Positions 31,916-41,297 of a stretch of 64,000 bases of DNA are shown here, one piece after another; the stretch's first letter is position 1, and every line of letters starts with the position of its first letter. Both the position numbers and the translations under genes were made by a program. This DNA is from Moraxellaceae bacterium (GTDB lineage Bacteria > Pseudomonadota > Gammaproteobacteria > Pseudomonadales > Moraxellaceae): the NCBI GenBank assembly GCA_029267635.1, contig JAJUIK010000011.1, forward strand, positions 1 to 64,000, written 5' to 3'. The notes beneath the pieces were generated by a model. It was not told the DNA's origin, made no database searches, and saw only the letters and a program-made list of their open reading frames with translations.

Positions 31916-32353
31916 ATGTTCAATCCCAATGTTGCGGTTAAAAATGTCGTGACTGCACCTACAGCGCACGCGGTTATTGCCCTGGTGGGCCGTTTATTGA
32001 TGGCTTATATTTTCCTGATGGCGGGCTGGGGAAAAATTAACGGTTATGACGCTACAGCCGGTTATATGGAGATGATGGGCGTACCGGGCGGTTTGTTGCC
32101 TTTGGTGATTCTGGTTGAGATCGGTGGTGGCTTGGCTTTGCTGGCCGGTTTCCAAACACGGATCGTTGCCCTGGTTCTGGCGATCTTTACCCTAGTGTCG
32201 GGCATGATTTTCCATGTCGGTGGCGCTACTCCGGCAGAGATTACCAATAACTCCATTCACCTCATGAAAAATATTGCCATCGTGGGGGGATTCTTGTTTG
32301 TGATGTTGCAAGGAGCTGGTCAGTTCAGTATTGATCACGCCATTGAGAAATAA
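31916..32353 (+). CDS. DoxX-family membrane protein
   Basis: The 145-residue protein starts at the ATG at 31916. Four transmembrane helices and motifs typical of DoxX (LVGRLLMAYIFLMAGWGKIN, LVEIGGGLALLAGFQTR) are present. Family members are linked to respiratory or thiol redox functions, but roles vary. A terminator follows. Confidence 0.88.
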   Translation: MFNPNVAVKNVVTAPTAHAVIALVGRLLMAYIFLMAGWGKINGYDATAGYMEMMGVPGGLLPLVILVEIGGGLALLAGFQTRIVALVLAIFTLVSGMIFHVGGATPAEITNNSIHLMKNIAIVGGFLFVMLQGAGQFSIDHAIEK

Positions 32354-32370
32354 ACCGTTGGTGATGTTGA

Positions 32371-32402
32371 AAAACCGGGTCTCATCAGACCCGGTTTTTT
32401 AT
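32371..32402 (+). terminator. Terminator after the doxX-like gene
   Basis: AAAACCGGGTCT pairs perfectly with AGACCCGGTTTT around CATC, followed by TT. Confidence 0.85.
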
Positions 32403-32515
32403 AATTTGCTGTGACTGAGACTACAAATGCTTGGGTTGTGCGAAGAATGTGCGTAATGCCGGGAAAAATGATAGAATCATGCGCTTAATTCGTTTGCCTT
32501 GCATAGTTGTTTGTC

Positions 32516-34084
32516 ATGACTACCAATACCCAAATTACTGAAGACCGCATCCTGATTCTGGATTTCGGTTCTCAATATAGTCAGCTGATTGCGCGTCGTG
32601 TGCGTGAAGCTGGCGTATATTCTGAAATGTATGCCTATGATATGTCTGAAGAAGACATTCGTGCCTTTAACCCAAACGGGATTATCTTGTCAGGTGGCCC
32701 TGAAAGTGTTCACGTTGAAGGCAGCCCGCGCGCACCACAAGTGGTGTTCGAGTTAGGCGTGCCAGTATTGGGGATCTGCTATGGTTTGCAAACCATGTCA
32801 GAACAGTTGGGCGGTAAGGTTGAGCCAGGCACTGTTCATGAGTTTGGTTATGCCGAAGTGGATATCTTGGTTCGTGACCAGCTGATTGGCAATTTGCAAG
32901 ACCGTGAAAACCAGCTGCATGTCTGGATGAGTCACGGTGACAAAGTCAGCGCAATTCCAGAAGGTTTTCAGGTCACTGCCAGCACAGCAAGCTGTCCGTT
33001 TGCTGCGGTGAGTGATGAAAAACGCCGTTTTTATGGCGTACAGTTCCATCCGGAAGTCACACACACCTCTAAGGGTGCCGAATTGCTTTCTAACTTCGTG
33101 CATAAAATTTGTGGCTGTCGTGGTCTTTGGACACCAGAACACATTATCGATTTGCGCGTAGAACAATTACGTAAACAAATTGGTGATGAAAAAGTACTGT
33201 TAGGTCTTTCCGGTGGTGTGGATTCATCTGTGGTTGCTGCCTTGTTGCATAAAGCGATTGGCGATCAACTCACTTGCGTATTCGTAGACAATGGTTTGCT
33301 TCGTTTGAACGAAGGCGACCAGGTCATGCAAATGTTCGCCGACAACATGGGCATCCGTGTGATCCGTGCCGATGCAGAAGCGCGTTTCTTGGGCGCACTT
33401 GCGGGCGAAACCGATCCTGAGAAAAAACGTAAAATTATTGGCCGTGAATTTATTGAAGTGTTTGCGGAAGAAGCACGTAAATTGGACGGTGTAAAATTCT
33501 TGGCACAAGGCACCATTTATCCAGACGTGATTGAATCTGCTGCCAGCAAACAAGGCAAAGCGCATGTGATTAAATCACACCATAACGTGGGCGGTTTGCC
33601 GGAAGATTTGGCCTTTGATCTGGTTGAACCTTTACGTGACCTGTTTAAAGATGAAGTGCGTAAGCTGGGTGTGACTCTAGGTTTGCCACACAGCATGATT
33701 TATCGTCACCCATTCCCGGGTCCAGGTTTGGGCGTGCGTATCTTGGGTGAAGTGAAAAAAGAATATGCGGACATCCTTCGTCTTGCGGACGACATCTTCA
33801 TGCAAGAGTTGCGTGACAGCGGCTGGTATGACAAAACTGCACAAGCTTTTGCCGTGTTCCAACCAGTGAAATCTGTGGGTGTTGTTGGTGATGGCCGCCG
33901 TTATGCTTGGGTGATTGCATTACGTGCGGTAGAGACCGTTGATTTTATGACCGCGCGTTTTGCGCACTTGCCATACGAGCTGGTGGATAAAATCTCGACC
34001 CGTATCATGAATGAAATTGCTGATGTGTCACGTGTGGTGTATGACGTATCCTCTAAGCCACCCGCAACGATTGAGTGGGAGTAA
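32516..34084 (+). CDS. guaA: GMP synthase (glutamine-hydrolysing)
   Basis: The 522-residue enzyme converts XMP to GMP with ATP and glutamine. The start is the ATG at 32516 ([20 protein letters not shown]). The class I glutamine amidotransferase domain has nucleophile GICYG (Cys near 83) and QFHPEVTHT. The ATP-pyrophosphatase loop GLSGGVDSS is near 227-235, and the C-terminal dimerisation domain ends PPATIEWE. The 3' end of guaA is a known integration site for genomic islands; an accessory HNH gene follows it here. Confidence 0.97.
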   Translation: MTTNTQITEDRILILDFGSQYSQLIARRVREAGVYSEMYAYDMSEEDIRAFNPNGIILSGGPESVHVEGSPRAPQVVFELGVPVLGICYGLQTMSEQLGGKVEPGTVHEFGYAEVDILVRDQLIGNLQDRENQLHVWMSHGDKVSAIPEGFQVTASTASCPFAAVSDEKRRFYGVQFHPEVTHTSKGAELLSNFVHKICGCRGLWTPEHIIDLRVEQLRKQIGDEKVLLGLSGGVDSSVVAALLHKAIGDQLTCVFVDNGLLRLNEGDQVMQMFADNMGIRVIRADAEARFLGALAGETDPEKKRKIIGREFIEVFAEEARKLDGVKFLAQGTIYPDVIESAASKQGKAHVIKSHHNVGGLPEDLAFDLVEPLRDLFKDEVRKLGVTLGLPHSMIYRHPFPGPGLGVRILGEVKKEYADILRLADDIFMQELRDSGWYDKTAQAFAVFQPVKSVGVVGDGRRYAWVIALRAVETVDFMTARFAHLPYELVDKISTRIMNEIADVSRVVYDVSSKPPATIEWE

Positions 34085-34095
34085 AACTGGGCTTT

Positions 34096-34183
34096 CAAGC
34101 AGCACTGCTGCTTGCCGGTTTTACGGCAAAGGCTACGCCTGCGCCAGTGAGGGATTTAGGACAGCATTGCTGTCCGCCTAAAT
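34096..34183. repeat. Pair of short palindromic hairpins after guaA
   Basis: A near-perfect palindrome CAAGCAGCACTGCTGCTTG (34096-34114) and a second inverted repeat, GGACAGCATTGCTGTCC inside TTTAG...CTAAA (about 34154-34183), lie in the 195-bp gap after guaA. They resemble dispersed palindromic repeats found downstream of genes. No coding function is visible. Confidence 0.5.
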
Positions 34184-34226
34184 TACGCCAAGAGCTATGC
34201 TCGCGGCAGAATAAAATGATTTTTAG

Positions 34227-34250
34227 AAAGGGCGCTTAGGCGTCCTTTTT
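34227..34250 (+). terminator. Terminator between guaA and the HNH gene
   Basis: AAAGGGCGC-TTAG-GCGTCCTTT followed by a T run. It belongs to the same stem family as those at 34991 and 38185. Confidence 0.75.
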
Positions 34251-34279
34251 TGTATATTTTTATTTTAATCGGAGGAGGT

Positions 34280-34957
34280 ATGGATTTTTATACTTGGTTG
34301 GTGAATGAAAAAGGATTATCGACCGCAACAGCTTCTAAATATAATCTCGTGATAAAAAATAGAATAAGTGAGTGGCTGCCAAGTTATGAGTTGCCTCAAA
34401 ATAGCATTGATTTTGAAGCTCTTAAACAAATTATAGAATCGTTGGATATTTATAAAGAAAGAAATACTGTGGGTAATTATATGTACTCATCAGCCCTTAA
34501 TTATTATGGAAAGTACCTGAAAGAACTGGATATCCAGAACAGGGATATTTTTTCGGAAGATCAGAAATTTACTTCGGAAGCTGAAAAGCTTATCAAAGTG
34601 AGATTGGTACAAAATAAATTTAGAAAAGGATTGTTTGATCTGAATCAATTTTGCGTCGTTACTGGCTTTAAGAATACTCAATTTTTAATTGCATCCCATA
34701 TAAAACCCTGGTCAGTAAGTAGTGATGAGGAGCGGTTAGATCCATATAATGGACTACTCTTAACGCCCAACTTTGATCGGTTATTTGATAAGGGGCTCAT
34801 ATCTTTTAGACATGACGGCGAAATTTTAATATCTCAGCAGCTCACTCAGACAGAACAAGAGTTTTTTAATATTCCTCATCATGCAATTATTCAATTTGGT
34901 TCTAGATATCAAAAATATTTTGAGTTTCATCAGAATGAAATTTTTAAAAAATACTAG
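34280..34957 (+). CDS. HNH endonuclease-domain protein
   Basis: The 225-residue protein starts at the ATG at 34280 behind GGAGGAGG. The N-terminal ~100 residues are helical and unassigned. The C-terminal HNH domain shows CVVTGFKN, FLIASHIKPW (conserved SHI) and RLDPYNGLLLTPNFDRLFDK-GLISF, the hallmark of HNH proteins found in restriction loci and solo nucleases. No methyltransferase is adjacent. AT-rich composition unlike guaA and the pirin gene, and its own terminators on both sides, suggest acquisition after guaA. Possible role: phage defence or modification-dependent restriction; not proven. Confidence 0.82.
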   Translation: MDFYTWLVNEKGLSTATASKYNLVIKNRISEWLPSYELPQNSIDFEALKQIIESLDIYKERNTVGNYMYSSALNYYGKYLKELDIQNRDIFSEDQKFTSEAEKLIKVRLVQNKFRKGLFDLNQFCVVTGFKNTQFLIASHIKPWSVSSDEERLDPYNGLLLTPNFDRLFDKGLISFRHDGEILISQQLTQTEQEFFNIPHHAIIQFGSRYQKYFEFHQNEIFKKY

Positions 34958-34990
34958 AAAGTAAAAACCGCTTTGACGAAGAAAGTTTTT

Positions 34991-35016
34991 AAAGGAGGCT
35001 TAGGCATCCTTTTTTA
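34991..35016 (+). terminator. Terminator after the HNH gene
   Basis: AAAGGAGGC-TTA-GGCATCCTTT followed by T residues; slightly imperfect stem. Confidence 0.65.
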
Positions 35017-35164
35017 TCAATCATAAAAAAACAAAATTCTTATTGTTCCATCCTTAACATTCAGCGTATTAACTAAGCCATAGGTATGCAAAAATTAAAT
35101 TGATAGCATGATTCTCAAAATCCGGCTTCATCAGATGAATCAATAAAAAAGGCAGGGGAATGAC

Positions 35165-36112
35165 ATGACGAATACCAATAATGCAGACATTTCCAACTCA
35201 ACAGAGTGCGAAACGCACATTAGCCAATTTATCCAGGAATTCCCCATTCGGTCTGCATTGCTTGGCAAAGGCACCGTGATCAAACGCGCATTGCCCAGTC
35301 GCCATAAACGCATGATTGGCGCCTGGTGTTTTCTGGATCATGCAGGACCGGTAACTTTCCCGGCAGGTGAAGGCTTGGATGTAGGACCTCATCCGCATAT
35401 GGGATTGCAAACTTTCACCTGGATGATTGAAGGCACCTTGATGCATACCGACAGTCTGGGTTCCAAGCAATTAATTTGCCCTAAACAGGTCAATTTGATG
35501 ACTGCCGGCTATGGCATTTCCCATACCGAAGTTTCCCCGGCAATCGAAATCCGTATGCATGCAGCGCAACTCTGGATTGCTTTGCCGGATAGCCATCGCA
35601 ATATGCCGCCAAAGTTTGAGCATTATCCGGAACTGCCGGTAGTGGTCAAAGATCAGATCGAATTTACGGTGCTGGTAGGTGAATTTTTAAATACCATTTC
35701 GCCAGTGACGGTGCATACGCCTTTATTGGGGGTGGACCTGATTGCGCAGGTCGACAGCACCACCCGCATCCCGCTGAATCCAGCATTTGAATACGGATTT
35801 ATGGTGTTGGAAGGTACCGCACGGGTCAATAGTCATGAATTGAATTTTGACAATATGCTGACTTTAGAACCGGGTCTGAGTGAGATTAATGTGGAGCTGA
35901 AAGCCGAGCAGCGGCTGTTGCTGATCGGTGGAGAGCCCTTTGCAACCCCGATCTTGTTGTGGTGGAATCTGGTGGGACGTACCACAGAAGAGTTGCGCGA
36001 AGCGCGCGAGCAGTGGATTAACCATGACGCGCGTTTTGGCGAGATTCCGGATTATGTCGGCGCCCGTTTAGAAGCCCCGGTTTTACCCAATCAAATGAGA
36101 GCATCAAAATGA
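35165..36112 (+). CDS. Pirin-family protein
   Basis: The 315-residue bicupin has pirin motifs: GAWCFLDHAGP, DVGPHPHMGLQTFTWMIEG (metal-binding His) and the IEIRMHAAQLWIALP segment. Pirins are metal-dependent proteins, some with quercetinase-like activity. It overlaps the OsmC gene by 4 bases, implying co-translation. Confidence 0.92.
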   Translation: MTNTNNADISNSTECETHISQFIQEFPIRSALLGKGTVIKRALPSRHKRMIGAWCFLDHAGPVTFPAGEGLDVGPHPHMGLQTFTWMIEGTLMHTDSLGSKQLICPKQVNLMTAGYGISHTEVSPAIEIRMHAAQLWIALPDSHRNMPPKFEHYPELPVVVKDQIEFTVLVGEFLNTISPVTVHTPLLGVDLIAQVDSTTRIPLNPAFEYGFMVLEGTARVNSHELNFDNMLTLEPGLSEINVELKAEQRLLLIGGEPFATPILLWWNLVGRTTEELREAREQWINHDARFGEIPDYVGARLEAPVLPNQMRASK

Positions 36113-36516
36113 GTATTATCGCAAGCAGTAGTGCCAAACCCTTAGCAGGACAATGGAAAGGTGAGGTGGTGAGTAGCGGAGAGCACCATTATTTTACTGA
36201 TGAGCCGGAGCATCTGGAAGGACAGGATCAGGGTCCATCCCCTTATGATTTGCTGACCGGAAGTTTGGCGGCCTGCACCATGATTACTTTGAGAATGTAT
36301 GCCAAGCATAAAGGGATTGATCTGGGCGATTTTGCGGTAGAAGCGCATTTTCACTGTAATGCCGACAATCAAGAGTGGATTGAGCGTCGTATTGTGTTTA
36401 CTGATTTACCTGATGAAGCCCTGCAAGCCCGGATTCTCAATGTGTGCAGCAAAACACCGGTGACCAAAACCTTGTTGCGCAGTGTCGAGATCCATACCGT
36501 GATTGCCGGAAAATAA
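36109..36516 (+). CDS. OsmC/Ohr-family protein
   Basis: The 135-residue protein has the two family cysteines in LAACTMITLRMYAKHKG (near 57) and NVCSKTPVTKTL (near 115), with the GPSPYDLLTGSLA motif before the first. Such proteins reduce organic hydroperoxides through a Cys pair. Coupled to the pirin gene, suggesting a shared stress role. Confidence 0.9.
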   Translation: MSIIASSSAKPLAGQWKGEVVSSGEHHYFTDEPEHLEGQDQGPSPYDLLTGSLAACTMITLRMYAKHKGIDLGDFAVEAHFHCNADNQEWIERRIVFTDLPDEALQARILNVCSKTPVTKTLLRSVEIHTVIAGK

Positions 36517-36635
36517 ACACCGAATTTGCTGGATATGGAGCAATGGTTTCCTCTTGAGTTTCAGATGGTTAGAAAGGAAATGAATTTTTCCAACCTATCG
36601 GCTTAAACTGAACGATCTGCTGATTTCTTACCCAT

Positions 36636-37910
36636 TTAAACTGTAGCTGTAGTGCTCGACTTAACAAAAACTTTCACCTGATTTCGGCCATTTTCTTTGG
36701 CCTGATAGAGAGCTTGGTCGGCTGATTTAATCAGATGATGCAGATCCTGTTCGTTTTTATCAACCAGGGTAATGCCCACCGAAATAGTGAATTGAATGAT
36801 GTCTCCGGCCTGTGTGATCACTCTGGATTCAGCAATGCGCTGGCGTAAACGTTCAGCTGCAATTTCCGCTTCAGCCAGGCTGGTATTCGGCAGTAAGGTG
36901 ATAAATTCTTCACCGCCAAAACGTGCCAGCAGGTCTTGTTCGCGCATTTCTTCTTGCGCGGTTTGGCTGATGATTTTCAATACTTCATCACCCACATCAT
37001 GACCATAGTGATCATTGATATGCTTGAAATGATCGACATCAAAGATGAATAAACACAGTGGTTGATAGTGGCGTTGCAGGCGGGCCAATTCACTGCGTGC
37101 CAGACGTTCAAACTGGCGACGGTTATTCAGGTTGGTCAGCATATCGGTATGTGCCAATTGATCCAACACCTGATGGTTCCACTCTTCCAGCATATGCCTC
37201 AGAAAAATTTGCCGGTTTTTCAGGGTGGCACTCCAGCTGATATACAAACTAAACAGTACCAGCGGTAAATACACCAAGCTAAAGATGAGTACCGCATGCA
37301 GTTGCCCAACACTGGTCCGGAAGACGCCCCACAATGTAACCGCCGAGATGATCAGCGAGACCAGTAATACCGGGATAAAACGCACTTGGGTGCCTAAATT
37401 GGCCAGAATAATAAAAATCACCGAAGCATATTGAAAGGTGTCGACATCTGGACTATTGGACAGCACCAGCAGCTCAAACCAGAGGATAGCTGCACCAATA
37501 ATTGAAATCGGCAGCAATAGATCAAGCAAGAGAATATTGCGTGAGTAACGAAAGAGAAAAAAAGTCAGACAAACTGCCAGAAATACATAGATGGAGCGAA
37601 TCCAGATCGACAGCTGGCCAATATCGGGCAACATAAACCAGTCTGCGAGTCCGTAGCTCCAGTACGCCAATTGCCCCAGCAGATTAACCTGCAACAGAAA
37701 ACGGCGGTGATGCTGGTTATGAAAGTCCAAAAAGGTTTGACGTAAAGGGGCTGGAATCGGAGCGATCGGATCCTGCAAGGCACGATTCAGCATGTCGCGG
37801 GAAATATTCAACTGATTACAGCTATTGAGCGGTTTTTTCCGGGCAGCCTTCCCCTTCACAATCGCTGCGAATCGCGGACTGACAGGACGATCAGGAGTTT
37901 CTGGCTGCAT
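36636..37910 (-). CDS. Membrane-bound diguanylate cyclase (GGDEF)
   Basis: The 424-residue protein has five to six transmembrane helices at about 75-240 and a C-terminal GGDEF domain with active-site RFGGEEF near 330. RxxD (REQD) lies five residues before GGEEF, matching the allosteric I-site, so product inhibition by c-di-GMP is expected. It makes c-di-GMP from two GTP. The sensory part has no recognisable ligand domain. Transcribed alone. Confidence 0.93.
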   Translation of the reverse strand: MQPETPDRPVSPRFAAIVKGKAARKKPLNSCNQLNISRDMLNRALQDPIAPIPAPLRQTFLDFHNQHHRRFLLQVNLLGQLAYWSYGLADWFMLPDIGQLSIWIRSIYVFLAVCLTFFLFRYSRNILLLDLLLPISIIGAAILWFELLVLSNSPDVDTFQYASVIFIILANLGTQVRFIPVLLVSLIISAVTLWGVFRTSVGQLHAVLIFSLVYLPLVLFSLYISWSATLKNRQIFLRHMLEEWNHQVLDQLAHTDMLTNLNNRRQFERLARSELARLQRHYQPLCLFIFDVDHFKHINDHYGHDVGDEVLKIISQTAQEEMREQDLLARFGGEEFITLLPNTSLAEAEIAAERLRQRIAESRVITQAGDIIQFTISVGITLVDKNEQDLHHLIKSADQALYQAKENGRNQVKVFVKSSTTATV

Positions 37911-38184
37911 CGGTGTTTTCCCCGTTTATAAAACTTATTATTGTTTTTAATAAATTATCAGTCTAAAGATTAAACAATTCAATCGCTATTTTTCACAAAA
38001 TCAAACAAATATGAAGAGGGGGAGTGCAGTACTTTAGGAGGTTATGCATTAGCTTTTAGATGCTTACTTTTAATTTTTTGACCGTAAACTGGCAGAGTAT
38101 GTCAGTTCACTGCAATATAGACGGGCTGAACGGATAGCCCAAAAGTTTTCCACGCAGTATGTAAAACTGCTCACATGCTATAAA
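37911..38184. other. Intergenic region between the SPOR and GGDEF genes
   Basis: About 270 bases without a gene. The AT-rich right half must hold the promoter context upstream of the GGDEF gene; only the terminator at 38182-38206 is clearly recognisable. Confidence 0.5.
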
Positions 38185-38206
38185 AAAGGACGCCTAAGCG
38201 TCCTTT
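38182..38206 (-). terminator. Terminator after the argS-SPOR operon
   Basis: AAAGGACGC-CTAA-GCGTCCTTT, with the A run at 38182-38187 giving a T run on the minus strand. Confidence 0.8.
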
Positions 38207-38214
38207 GCAAATTT

Positions 38215-38829
38215 TTAGCGTTTGATCACGATGGAATCGATCCCGCTATGTTGCAAGGTTTGCTGGGCAATCAGCGCTGCTTCTTGTGACTCATAAGGAC
38301 CGGAAATTACGCGGTACCACGTTTGACCATTTTCTACCGTTTTCACGATATCGGCCGATAAGCCATTCAGGATAATTTCCGCACGGCGGGCATCAGCACT
38401 GTCTGGATCCGCATAACTGCGCACTTGCAGAATATAAGTCGCTGGAGCAGGGGCAGGCGCTTCAGTCACGGCTTGCGGACTCGCTCCCGGCGCTGCTTCG
38501 GTCGGTGTTGGTGTAATCACCGGCGCTTCAACAATCACCACGGTGTCCTGCGTTTTGGTTTCAGGAACCGCCTGATCTGGAATCGGGGTGACTTGCTGCT
38601 CGGGTAACAGGTCATAGAAACGATAGTCTTTGTTGGTTTCTTCCTGATAATGCTGCGAGCTGATCTGGTTTTTCGGTTGAACAGGTTGCCACGGTTTCCA
38701 CAGGATCAAGGCGACCGCAAAGCATAATACCAGCAACACACCGACCAAGGTGCCGAGCCATTTAGGCACCAAGGTAGTTTTAGGCTTGTTCGGTCGTTCA
38801 GATACACCGCGTTGCGTTTTTCCAAACAC
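38215..38829 (-). CDS. SPOR-domain membrane protein
   Basis: The 204-residue protein has a short cytoplasmic N-terminus, one transmembrane helix (about 24-46, WLGTLVGVLLVLCFAVALIL), a Pro/Ala/Thr-rich periplasmic linker and a C-terminal SPOR domain (about 128-204, ILQVRSYADPDSADARRAEI). SPOR domains bind denuded peptidoglycan at the division septum, as in FtsN. It lies 17 bp after argS in the same operon. Confidence 0.9.
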   Translation of the reverse strand: MFGKTQRGVSERPNKPKTTLVPKWLGTLVGVLLVLCFAVALILWKPWQPVQPKNQISSQHYQEETNKDYRFYDLLPEQQVTPIPDQAVPETKTQDTVVIVEAPVITPTPTEAAPGASPQAVTEAPAPAPATYILQVRSYADPDSADARRAEIILNGLSADIVKTVENGQTWYRVISGPYESQEAALIAQQTLQHSGIDSIVIKR

Positions 38830-38846
38830 GTGGCACCTCTCCGTTA

Positions 38847-40637
38847 TTACATCGTTGTCGGGGCAGAAACACCCAGTAATTCCAAACCGTTACGCAACAC
38901 TTGCTGTACATTGACTGAAAGTAACAAGCGTGCCTGGGTCAGCTCAGCATCTTCATTCAGGACTTTATGCTCATTGTACCAACCATGGAACAGTGCAGCC
39001 AATTCCTTCAAGTAGTTACCTACTTGATGCGGCTCGTAAACATTGGCAGCGCGGAATACGATATCCGGATAAGCGGCGAGCTTGGCCAGAATTTCACTTT
39101 CTGCATCCAGTTGCAAACGGGCTGCATGTGCACGAGCAGTAGCCGTATCAAACTGAACACCAGTTGCTGCTGCTTTTTCTAGCATACGACAGATCCGCGC
39201 ATGTGCATACTGGATGTAGTACACTGCATTGTCTTTACTTTGTGACACAGCCAGATCAAGGTCAAAGTCGATATGCTGCTCAGACTTACGCATCACATAG
39301 TAAAAGCGTGCAGCATCATTGCCGACTTCTTTACGTAAGTCACGCAAAGTTACAAACTGGCCGGAACGTGAAGACATTTGGACCATTTCGCCCCCACGCC
39401 ACAAGCTAACGAACTGAACCAGTAAAACAGTCAGTTTTGACGAGTCATAACCCATCGCATCAATTGCCGCTTTGACGCGTGCTATATAGCCATGGTGGTC
39501 GGAACCCCAGATATCCACCAGATGGCTGTAACCACGTTGCAATTTGTTCAGGTGGTAGGCAATGTCTGAAGCAAAATAAGTGGTCTGGCCATTGCGACGT
39601 TTTACCACACGGTCTTTCTCATCACCAAATTCGGTGGATTTAAACCAGATGTTGCCATCGAGTTCATACAGGAAGCCGCGCTGATCCAAGGTCTGTAACG
39701 CTTCTTCAATTTTTTCAGTGAGGGATGCTTCGCTGAACCACTGGTTAAAGGTCACACCAAACTCGCCAAGGTCATCTTTAATGTCATCCAGAATGGCTTT
39801 GAGTGCGGCTTGGTGGAATACGCGGTAGCCAGCACCGATCAGTTGTTGTGAATTGGCAATCAGGCCATCAATATGTTTTTCTTTGTCACCGGAAAGCACC
39901 ACTTTATTGCCTTCAGCATCCGGTTCTGCCGCATATTGCACGTCTTCTGGCACATCTTTATAGACATCAGCTACCGGACGGACGTAGGCGTCACCCTCTT
40001 TGTCGATGATGCTTTGTGCGATTTCTTTGACATAGTCACCCTGGTAGGCATTTTTCGGGAACACCAGCGCCTGGCCAAGTAATTCTAAATAACGTAAATA
40101 AGTTGAAGTCGCCAAAATGTCCATCTGACGGCCAGCATCATTGACATAGTATTCGCGGTCCACTGTAGCACCGGTTGCTTCAAGCAGGTTCGCTACGGTC
40201 ATGCCATACGCAGCACCACGGCCATGTCCTACATGCAGGCTGGAGGTTGGGTTGGCAGAAACAAACTCGACCTGGATTTTTTTACCGGCATTGGCTTGGG
40301 TACGGCCAAATCGCTCACTTTGTGCCTGAATCTGGTCGAGAACCGCAAAATGCTGGTCGGCATTCAAAAAGAAATTGATAAAGCCTGGGCCGGCAATTTC
40401 CGCTTTACTGATATCTGCAACTTCAGGCAACGCTGCCAGAATTTTTTCCGCCAGATCACGAGGCTTCATGCCGGCAGCTTTGGCACCGATCATGGCAATA
40501 TTGGACGCAAAATCGCCGTGACTGCGGTCTTTGGTGCGCGTTAAATTGCTGGTATTGGTCCATTCGGATGGAAGTACCCCTTCGGCTTGAAGGGATTGGA
40601 CTGCATGATCGAGAGCTGCTTGGATGGCCGTATTCAT
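38847..40637 (-). CDS. argS: Arginyl-tRNA synthetase
   Basis: The 596-residue class I synthetase starts at ATG 40637 (MNTAIQAALDHAVQSLQAEG). The HIGH-type motif is HVGHGRG within SANPTSSLHVGH. The KMSKS loop is replaced by MSSRSGQ, normal for ArgRS. The C-terminal anticodon-binding domain ends in NVQQVLRNGLELLGV. It charges tRNA-Arg. A 43-codon upstream extension of the open frame is not homologous and is rejected. Confidence 0.96.
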   Translation of the reverse strand: MNTAIQAALDHAVQSLQAEGVLPSEWTNTSNLTRTKDRSHGDFASNIAMIGAKAAGMKPRDLAEKILAALPEVADISKAEIAGPGFINFFLNADQHFAVLDQIQAQSERFGRTQANAGKKIQVEFVSANPTSSLHVGHGRGAAYGMTVANLLEATGATVDREYYVNDAGRQMDILATSTYLRYLELLGQALVFPKNAYQGDYVKEIAQSIIDKEGDAYVRPVADVYKDVPEDVQYAAEPDAEGNKVVLSGDKEKHIDGLIANSQQLIGAGYRVFHQAALKAILDDIKDDLGEFGVTFNQWFSEASLTEKIEEALQTLDQRGFLYELDGNIWFKSTEFGDEKDRVVKRRNGQTTYFASDIAYHLNKLQRGYSHLVDIWGSDHHGYIARVKAAIDAMGYDSSKLTVLLVQFVSLWRGGEMVQMSSRSGQFVTLRDLRKEVGNDAARFYYVMRKSEQHIDFDLDLAVSQSKDNAVYYIQYAHARICRMLEKAAATGVQFDTATARAHAARLQLDAESEILAKLAAYPDIVFRAANVYEPHQVGNYLKELAALFHGWYNEHKVLNEDAELTQARLLLSVNVQQVLRNGLELLGVSAPTTM

Positions 40638-40837
40638 AATCAATCGAAAAATCAATGTCGCAGAAAAACCGCAAATATAGCAAATTTCCTCTGCTTTAGG
40701 GGAATGCATTTGCATTGAATGAAACTTAACCGACGGTTTGCCGGCAATGTCGGCATTTTTGAGCAAGAGCGCAGGTTGAATCCCGGATGGAAACAGCGTA
40801 TTAAAGGAAGAGTTTCCTCTAGGGTGAGTAGATCCGC

Positions 40838-41116
40838 ATGACCAGACCGCGTGCCACCATGATTGGCAATATTCCCAAATTACCGCCCAGAGCTGCCCTT
40901 TGGGTCATGCCACTTTTTCTTTCCTGCCTCATGAGTGGCATCGTATCGCTGGTGAATATGTTCAAAAATGTCGGTTGGGTGGAAAACTTTATCCAGATGT
41001 GGGTGTCTGCGTGGATGCTTTCCTGGGCTGTAGCCTTTCCGGTTGTGCTGTTGGTGTTGCCTTTGGTACGGCGACTTACGGCTGTATTTGTGGATGTCAA
41101 TCCGCCGCAGTCTTAA
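40838..41116 (+). CDS. DUF2798 membrane protein
   Basis: The 92-residue protein has two transmembrane helices and the DUF2798 pattern KLPPRAALWVMPLFLSCLMS, GIVSLVNMFKN, WMLSWAVAFPVVLLVLPLVR. Function unknown. An antisense frame of similar length lacks such a pattern. Confidence 0.8.
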   Translation: MTRPRATMIGNIPKLPPRAALWVMPLFLSCLMSGIVSLVNMFKNVGWVENFIQMWVSAWMLSWAVAFPVVLLVLPLVRRLTAVFVDVNPPQS

Positions 41117-41297
41117 ACCTGGATGAAATCTGCTCTGGCTGTCTCATACTGGTCTTGGTTTATTTTTCATTAAAATAGACGCATCAGCATAATCAAGGAT
41201 CTAAATGTCCTTTTGTGCTCAAATCGGCTTAATCTAAGAGAAATGTAGAGGCTATCGCAAGGATCGGCCTCATTTTTGCGAAGAATGAGATTTGAAA

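Noticed and set aside
40638-40766. Longer N-terminus of ArgS
   Set aside because: The extra 43 codons do not resemble ArgRS; MNTAIQAALDHAV at 40637 is the expected start.
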